A program made the position numbers and the translations under genes. The notes beneath the pieces are model-generated. The model was not told the DNA's origin, did no database searches, and was given only the letters and a program-made list of their open reading frames with translations. A DNA stretch of 64,000 nt from Stemphylium vesicarium. Lineage: Eukaryota > Ascomycota > Dothideomycetes > Pleosporales > Pleosporaceae. Of the stretch, positions 57,553 through 64,000 are shown one piece after another; the first letter of the stretch is position 1, and each line of letters opens with the position of its first letter. The stretch spans positions 124,001-188,000 of the forward strand of contig QXCR01000026.1 of assembly GCA_004380135.1 (NCBI GenBank), given 5' to 3'.

Positions 57553-59266
57553 GGCACCAGACGTGTCGGGCTATATTGGGGGGAGTCGGCGACAGGGCAT
57601 CACGAGCAGTCGACGTTTGGCTGTATACTGGGGGCTCTTCCAGAGAGTTTCGGTTTTCGGCGTGCTGATGTTGCGCTGCAGAGGGGATTGCCCCTGATGG
57701 GATTGCCGAATCGAAATCTGGGGATGGTCTTCCAAAACCGTATTAGGACAAGCGGGGCACGTCCGGTGTTGGGCAGAGGATGGGTATGAAAGCGGTGATG
57801 TTTGAGTCGCGTGCCGTAGAAGGATCGCGTGTCCGAGACTATGCACCGCAAGCAAAAGTTTCAGAGCAAAAGGGAGACGTTGACAACTCTCGCTGCGCCG
57901 TTCGGTAGCAGCCGTGCCTGCATGAAGCTCGGGGCACAGGCTTCGTATCATCACCAGCATGGCCCCGGCCTCGAGTGTGTCGAATAACATCATCACAGAA
58001 ACGCGTGCACGCGTTCTCCCGTCAATGCGCCATGGGATGGGCGCCCAACATGATATGCGTATGCGTGCATCACACCGGCCCTCGACTCGGCGCCATGAAC
58101 CATGAACCACATGTGCAGCCTGGGAGTCGTCGCAGCCCAGGAGAGCAGCAGAGGCAGGGGAAACGCCAGCCGGCCTCTCATTGGCGAGACCGGCTGTTGC
58201 ACATGTCCCTGGATGGCTTGGCTTCATTTTGCGCCCGGGTCCAACAAACTTCGCGAGCATAAGCGTGTTGGCCTCTACCTTCTAACGTCTGTCTTCATTC
58301 AGATCGGGCACGGGTCGAGTACGCTAGGTATATCTCCTACATGACACGAGCTTCTGAGTCTGAATCCGTGCTCCCACCCTCTCAGCCCTCGGGCCCACGC
58401 AGAGGCTTTTCGCTAGAGCATGGATCTTCACTAACACTGCCACTAGGTGAAACGGCGCCGGAAACGGCTCCGATGGCTACAGACCTACAAACGTTGCGTG
58501 GCTGGTGACACGGCACCTGGGCCACAGCCCTCCGACGGCCCTGGCCAGCTTCTCCAACATCAACATCAACACCGCTGTATAGCCGATATGAAGGCAGAGT
58601 TGCACTGCTGTCAGATGCTGCGAGAGCTACAGTGCCGACCGTCTCCTTACTTGATCAATTCTGTCTAGACCCGAATTCAACAAAATTAGTGGGAAAGCCT
58701 GTACCCGCATGCGCCCGCGCTCTGACATACTGCGGCGGAGTTCCGTTCACGCCGTGGCTATCCCTACTGAATGTTTTCAACACGACCATAACTTTTGTAT
58801 CAACTCAGCATAATACTCTTCTACGCGCAGGCGTCCGAAAGCCCATCATAAAATCTTTCATTCCGTGGCTATTGCTGGAATGCCGTCTCATCATACCATC
58901 TCAAGAGCTATTCGAACATTGGTGGTCAAAACCTGAGAACAGCGCAATCATGCTCTTCAGCTAGGCACTGTGGCGTTCAAAACATCAGCCATGGTTCACG
59001 TTTTGCATCTTGCTTGCTTGCCGTTGCGGGCCGTCGCGCGCCTACCTTCTCAAACTTGCTCATCTCGCCGCATAGCAGCTGCGCATCAAGGTGCCTGCCA
59101 TTCTTGGCCCAGTCACAAGTAACCTTCAACTAACACCCCGACATCCACAACTGACGTCTGACATCTTTTCTTGTCTTGTACTATGTGATTTGCATGTCTG
59201 TCGCTGCTGTCCTCCTGTTTCTGTGCTTCATCTACCTTGCCAAGCGCCCTTTTGGTCTACGTCGAC
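57553..59266. other. Divergent intergenic region between DOCK and Ctr genes
   Basis: About 1.7 kb with no recognisable gene; promoters of the DOCK gene (left) and the copper transporter (right). Small frames on both strands are not protein-like. Confidence 0.5.
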
Positions 59267-60044
59267 ATGGATGTGAACATGGAGATGCCCTCGGTGACCA
59301 TGAGTGGTGCTCACGCCCACCAAATGCCATCCATGGGACCCCAGGCCTCAATGTCAGCAATAGACATGTCTGGCATGGCATCTACATTTTCGACAAGCAC
59401 AAAGGTCACACTCTGGTTCACAGAACGGACGACGACAACGACCACAACATACGTGTTGACCATCTTCTTTCTCTCCTTTCTGGGCATTTTCAACCGATTT
59501 CTTGGCGCCCTGAAGCCTCAGCTGGAAAGGAGGTGGAAGATGCAACGTGAAGCCGAGACCACTTTACAGTCAAGAATCAGTGCCGAGATTTCGAAAAATC
59601 GTGGCATTCGAGGTCACGCACGGCAGTGGAGTCGCGCGTTGCTGCAACAACCCGTTCAACTAGACGAGCCGGACCGAGAAGAGATCGAGCCCTTGAGCCC
59701 GGCACCACCACAATTTCTAGAGGCCGGTGAGAAGAACACCGAGCGGAACCCGAACACATCTCCCCGATTCTGGGTAGCTCAGGCGCCTTGGGGCATCAAA
59801 AGGGATGGGATCAGCGCCGGTTTGGAGTTCATTAGAGCACTAATCGGTTATGTGCTATATGTGTCCCATCTCCATCGCAATTTCAGAGACTTGAGGCTGA
59901 CTAAATCGTAGCATGTTCGCTGTGATGACATACAATATTGAATTTCTCTTTGCCGTCACTAGCAGCATGCTTTTCGACGAAATGATTTTCGGGCGATACA
60001 CAAGAGGCTCTGCAAGCTTGGCGGAGGATGGCTGTCATTCTTGA
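59267..60044 (+). CDS. Ctr-family copper transporter
   Basis: Imports Cu(I) across the plasma or vacuolar membrane, as homotrimers in the family. Exons 59267-59862 and 59912-60044 give about 242 residues. The frame is open upstream of 59267 but has no ATG there, so the start is the ATG at 59267 (MDVNMEMPS). The N-terminus is rich in Met and His (ten Met in the first 37 residues), typical of extracellular copper binding. TM1 is about residues 62-78, followed by a charged loop of about 110 residues. TM2 carries the diagnostic MxxxM motif (MFAVM, residues 200-204), which is only complete when the intron is removed. TM3 follows, but the expected GxxxG is reduced to a single late Gly (DEMIFG). The 49-nt intron has a weak GTCCCA donor. 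Confidence 0.85.
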
Positions 60045-60787
60045 CAGACTGAATATGCAAAAGCTTCGGACATATTTGCCTAACTTGCTGACGCTATGGG
60101 TACAAGCTATCCTTCTCAGCGCCTTGTCCGCTTTTCTTTACGATGTACGATTATCCGCATGACATGTGCGAATTGGGCACCCCCTTTCAAGTCGTCTGTG
60201 GGAGATGGCCACGACAGTTTACGCACATTATGCAAAATAACGCATTCTGTTGTTCCATGATCCTTTCCTGAGAATTGCGCTAAATCTCATGGCACCTTAC
60301 TAGGACTCATAAATGTCTACCCTTCTTGTGTTAAACCTTCTGCAAAAGACTTTACCATCGCTCCCTTCATACGTCCAGTAACTTTGCTCGTTTATGAAAG
60401 CACGGAATTGCACTCTTCGTATTGGTCAATTCCTCCAGGTCCCGCCCATTTCATTACGCCCTTGTTCTTTCTTTCGGTTTGCATCTTGTCGTCCTACCAG
60501 AATTCCCGTTTTACTAAGCTCCAAAAGCGGGTCAACTTGTTTTTCCACGAATTTCGTACTAACAATACACAAACTACGGTTGGGGTCAGGTTGCATTCTT
60601 GGCATATTCAAAGTTCAAAGCCTCCTCATCCTCTGCCGAGAGCCCTCATGAGCCCTTCCCTTACCTTCCTTACGCGACAAATTCATCTTAGATAGCTGCT
60701 AAACCAACGCCCTAAGCAGCCTGCAAAGTCTAAAGAAGACGCTGGTTCACTCTCTCCCCTTGGTTAAAGAATTAAAGAAGCCTAGTT
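60045..60787. other. Intergenic between Ctr gene and F-box gene
   Basis: About 740 bases with no credible gene; 3' UTR of the copper transporter and promoter of the F-box gene. Confidence 0.5.
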
Positions 60788-62439
60788 ATGTGCACTCATG
60801 CATTCGATATACAAAAGCCCGACGTGATCAAGAATCCTCTTTCTCTGTTACCGACCGAAATTACAATCGTGGTCTGCGAAAACCTCGATTCAGACAATGG
60901 CGACCCTGAAGAAACACGAAAATGTCAGGCGACCTTCGCAGCTTTGGCTCTGACCTGCCGCCACCTGCACCCCTTTGCGACGCGCTTTTTGTACAGTAGG
61001 TACTTCGCGACACATGAAATGCCGGGTAGAGGCTTTTTGCAACAACTGTACACAAAGGAAAACTACATGTATAAGCTGGAAGAGATCCATGTTACCGGGA
61101 AAAAATGTGGTGATTCCCCACCAACCATAGAAATAGAGTCGGCAAGGATGATAAAGCGAGAATTTCGTGGCCTGCCAACTGCTTTGTGGCGAGGGTGGCT
61201 GAGATTGTTGAAACACAAGCCTAGCGAGGCAGAGCTGGGGCTTTTGATCTCGCGCCATCGTAGATCTTTGCGAAGTCTGACACTGCTGGACTGCTCCGAT
61301 CGTAGCTCCAGGGAAAATAGAGAACGCAGTTTCATCTGGATGGACTATATCCTCGCACTCGCTTTTCAGGCCTCAGTCACGCCTTCCAACAATGACGGTT
61401 TTGGAAAGCTTAGGAACCTGAGCATTGACATGGGAACGATTCCTTTCGAGAATATGGCTCACCTCATGCTAATCCCCACTCTTGAGACTTTGCATACGCG
61501 GGGCCTTAGTTTCACTCCAAGTGTTCTACCTAAGGATGACCGGAGACACCCTACATGGCGATTATTGGGACAGTGTTCCAACGTAAAGCACCTTCATATC
61601 GGATCTTCAAAGCTGTCATCTGGATCTTTGGTCGAACTCCTGGGCTCAGTCAAAACACTGCAAAGTTTTTCCTACGACGAGTCGCACCTTCCAGGTGAAG
61701 CTGATGGAAACGAGTGGTACAACGAAATTTTCGAAGCAATCATGCTCCATTGCGATACATTGGAAACGCTTTGTGTCGGCACCTTTGAGTCATACGACAC
61801 GTGGGGGCTTCGATAGAAGGCTTGGGAGCCCCTAAAAACAATGAGACTCCTCACATTGCTCTGGATCCAACACGCCCTCATCATGGGCAAGCCACTCGGA
61901 CGGTACGAGATTGGGCTTAGGCCGCGCGACCAAGACCCATCATGGCCTGGATCTACACACCAGTTAGCGGATTTGCTACCCTCGTGCCTAACAACCTTAA
62001 AACTCGACTACGATAACTGGTCTATGACCTGGGGGGTGGATTACGACGCCCATCTTTCGGATGTCCTAAATGCAAGCGCACTGCAATTTCCACTGCTGAA
62101 AAAGGTAGATATCCGCTACCAGCATTATATGCCTGGAAGGAATGTCTTGTTGAAAGTCTGGACCCTTCAGCAAGAAGCCCAGAAGTTTGGTATAGCATTC
62201 AAGTACAGATTGGAGTGTTTTGTGGACGAGATGAGTATGTGAAACCGCCCTTTTCCTGTAAAGGTTTAGACTGACAAGTCGCAGGAGACTTTTATGAGAT
62301 AGTAGATTGCCTTTTGGACATGGGGACCGAGGGCCGCGAGATGGCGATGCATGCCGAGGCATTCAGATCCGATCATAATGAGGTTGAGTTCCGGAGCTTG
62401 AAGGAGGCCTACCTTGATGCTGCCGAGAGAATGCGTTAG
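60788..62439 (+). pseudogene. F-box/LRR-like gene interrupted by an in-frame TAG
   Basis: Starts MCTHAFDIQKPD with an F-box-like segment at residues 16-65 (NPLSLLPTEITIVVCENL through LTCRHLHPFATRFLYSRYF), followed by degenerate Leu-rich repeats. The frame stops at a TAG at 61814-61816 after 342 residues, then continues in the same frame, with matching Leu-rich character (MRLLTLLWIQHAL, LLPSCLTTLKLDYDN), to a GTATGT intron (62235-62284) and an exon ending at 62439. Ignoring the TAG, 533 codons make one continuous gene. No intron of plausible size removes the stop. So it is either a pseudogene or a truncated 342-residue protein. F-box proteins recruit substrates to SCF ubiquitin ligases. Confidence 0.75.
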
Positions 62440-63647
62440 GTGGAAAACAATCTTCAGTTTTGAAGGTCAGAGCAGAATTCGAGGGTGAACATGCTGATAA
62501 GTTTGTTAGCGTTGAAGGAAGCCAGACAGACGAGACCAGCGTATGGTTCAGTCTCGGAGCAAAGTACTACGTGCTTTTGTTTGGTTAAAGAATTGGACAA
62601 GAAATGCTGCAAGGCTGTCATCCGCGGCGAAGTCAGTGGTCTATATAGTACAGTAGTTTGAGAAGGCATCATCTTTACTATTACATCATTTGGGACCCGT
62701 AGGGAACCCCCCCCCCCCCCCCTCCCCCCCAAGCCGGTCGCCGTTTCCACGAGCAACCAGAAAAATATCTACTGTCGCCTATAGTAAGTCACGTGCTTAG
62801 GAACAGCACTTACATAGTGAAGCGTTGCCTACATCAGGATCAGCACGCACATCAAATTACTCTTACATCAAGTGGCAGTGACTTGAGGCAATTCATATGC
62901 CAAGGTTGGTACAAACCACTCTAATGAGTATAATGGAGTGCACGCAGTCGTTCCTGATTTGCTAAAGCATGTGGCGCGGCTGGAACCAGCATAGAAAGCA
63001 ATGCATCCGCGCGTCAAAATCTCAAAACACGGTAGCTATGACGAGAAAAGATCCTTGTTCGTATGCCAAAACCCATGATTGGATCAAATGTCATTTGTAG
63101 ATAAGATATCTGAAAATTCCAGGAAAGTACGGTGTTGGGAACAGGGGTTTTACCATATAGACTTAGCGCGGACCACGACCATCCCGAAGGGAAGTTAGCC
63201 ACTCCGCAAACAAGGCGTCGAGTCGGACTCAACGATCTAGTTGCCGGGCTTTTCTTTTTTTGGGCTCCGATTGAACGCGAAAATGAAGCGCGTAGGCTTG
63301 CTACCCATGGTTCCGCGCGATAATGTCACTGGCTTCCGAGGACGCGTGACGGACCTCGGGGCAGGCTCGGTCGGCTGACCACCAAACGCGAACCACGTAT
63401 TTGCATCACATAGCCAGCTGATTCGGTCCGTATCCTCATTTCGAACCAAGGGACTCTGTCTCGCTTTTCTGGCCAGAAGCCTGGCTCGCCGCAGGTTTGT
63501 TCGGTAATTCTTGAGATAAAACTTGGCCCTTATGTTCTCTCTCCTCTTTACTACTAAACCTCAAGAATATACGTCTCGTCCCCCAAACATTAGTCTGAGC
63601 GGAACTCGCAACTACAAAACTGATGAGACAACTTTCCCCCCGACAAG
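62439..63647. other. Intergenic near right edge
   Basis: About 1.2 kb without a recognised gene. It contains a poly-C tract (listed separately) and only short overlapping frames. Confidence 0.5.
62707..62730 (+). repeat. Poly-C tract (C16-T-C7)
   Basis: A second C-run with a single T interruption, 270 bases after the F-box pseudogene, similar in build to the tract at 7351. Confidence 0.85.
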
Positions 63648-63941
63648 ATGCCGCCACACAAATCCTCCCGTTCAAAGAGCCAGATTAACTTTGTGCCAAA
63701 GGCGCCGCAACGACGCGTTGGTGTGCTAAGGAGAAATAGCCTGGCTGAGGCCTATAGGTCTAGCAGATCTGCCTCTCCACCCACCAAAGAGACCATCCAA
63801 GAGGAGAAGGAAGTAACAGAAGAAGTCACAACTGGGCTTGAGTACTTCCCCTTGTGGTTAGGTGTGAAGGCGATTTGGTGGGGTGTTGACTGGTGTGTTG
63901 GAGAGGTTGCGAGGCTAGGAAGCGCAAAGACATGGAGGTGA
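63648..63941 (+). CDS. Small hypothetical protein with Trp-rich C-terminus
   Basis: Frame of 97 codons with a good start context (CAAGATGCCG). The N-terminal half is basic and Ser-rich (MPPHKSSRSKSQINF, RRNSLAEAYRSSRS). A Glu-rich linker leads to an amphipathic Trp-rich segment (PLWLGVKAIWWGVDWCVGEV). The pattern looks more protein-like than other short frames nearby, but I recognise no family, and the window edge is close so exons may be missing. Confidence 0.45.
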   Translation: MPPHKSSRSKSQINFVPKAPQRRVGVLRRNSLAEAYRSSRSASPPTKETIQEEKEVTEEVTTGLEYFPLWLGVKAIWWGVDWCVGEVARLGSAKTWR

Positions 63942-64000
63942 AGAAAGGGTATATGGATCATTCAACACAAATACCAATTACGACGCCGATGCCTAATTCC

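Noticed and set aside
59237..59266. Upstream extension of the copper transporter frame
   Set aside because: The frame is open, but the codon at 59237 is TTG and there is no ATG before 59267.
61798..61816. A tiny GT-AG intron that would remove the TAG of the F-box gene
   Set aside because: The only candidate is about 16 bases, far below a usable intron length, so a true nonsense codon is preferred.
63180..63260. Hairpin-like sequence before a T-run, considered as tRNA or Pol III gene
   Set aside because: No cloverleaf can be drawn and no A box is present on either strand.

Overview
The window looks like nuclear chromosomal DNA of a filamentous ascomycete. Genes carry short GT-AG introns (about 40-170 nt), are monocistronic on both strands, and encode fungal families such as Zn2Cys6 regulator, CFEM-GPI protein, UVDE, GYP5 and DOCK-type GEF. 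Gene content and protein style suggest Pezizomycotina, most likely Dothideomycetes/Pleosporales; that placement is inference. I see no tRNA, rRNA, CRISPR array, transposase or viral gene.

Left part (1-12 kb): a GYP5-like TBC Rab-GAP, a triple-KH RNA-binding protein and a complete xanthine dehydrogenase, all on +. A long poly-C tract lies in the xanthine dehydrogenase upstream region. An HMG-CoA lyase follows, convergent with xanthine dehydrogenase. A 3.6 kb gene-free stretch separates it from a divergent single-exon Zn2Cys6 transcription factor (17.0-19.6 kb).

Middle (19.6-46 kb): a 5.9 kb gene-poor stretch with only simple repeats. Then come a UV-damage endonuclease with long basic tails, an orphan low-complexity protein with a 12-bp coding minisatellite and three CxxC pairs, a CFEM GPI-anchored protein, a ten-exon anthranilate synthase component I divergent from an orphan coiled-coil protein, a mitochondrial NFU1-type Fe-S scaffold, a MARVEL-like four-TM protein, an F-box/LRR-like orphan and a quercetinase-like bicupin.

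Right part (46-64 kb): RRP12 (ribosome biogenesis), a roughly 2,070-residue DOCK-family GEF, a Ctr-type copper transporter, an F-box/LRR gene broken by one in-frame TAG, and a small tryptophan-rich ORF near the edge.

The genes are mainly housekeeping (vesicle traffic, purine and leucine catabolism, tryptophan synthesis, DNA repair, Fe-S assembly, ribosome assembly) with a few accessory orphans. They do not form an evident biosynthetic cluster or defence system. Exon joins were worked out by hand from splice signals and continuity of conserved protein sequence. I found no convincing new multi-gene system. The best leads are the nonsense-interrupted F-box gene, the orphan minisatellite protein, the possible membrane/secreted switch of the CFEM gene, and the poly-C tracts.
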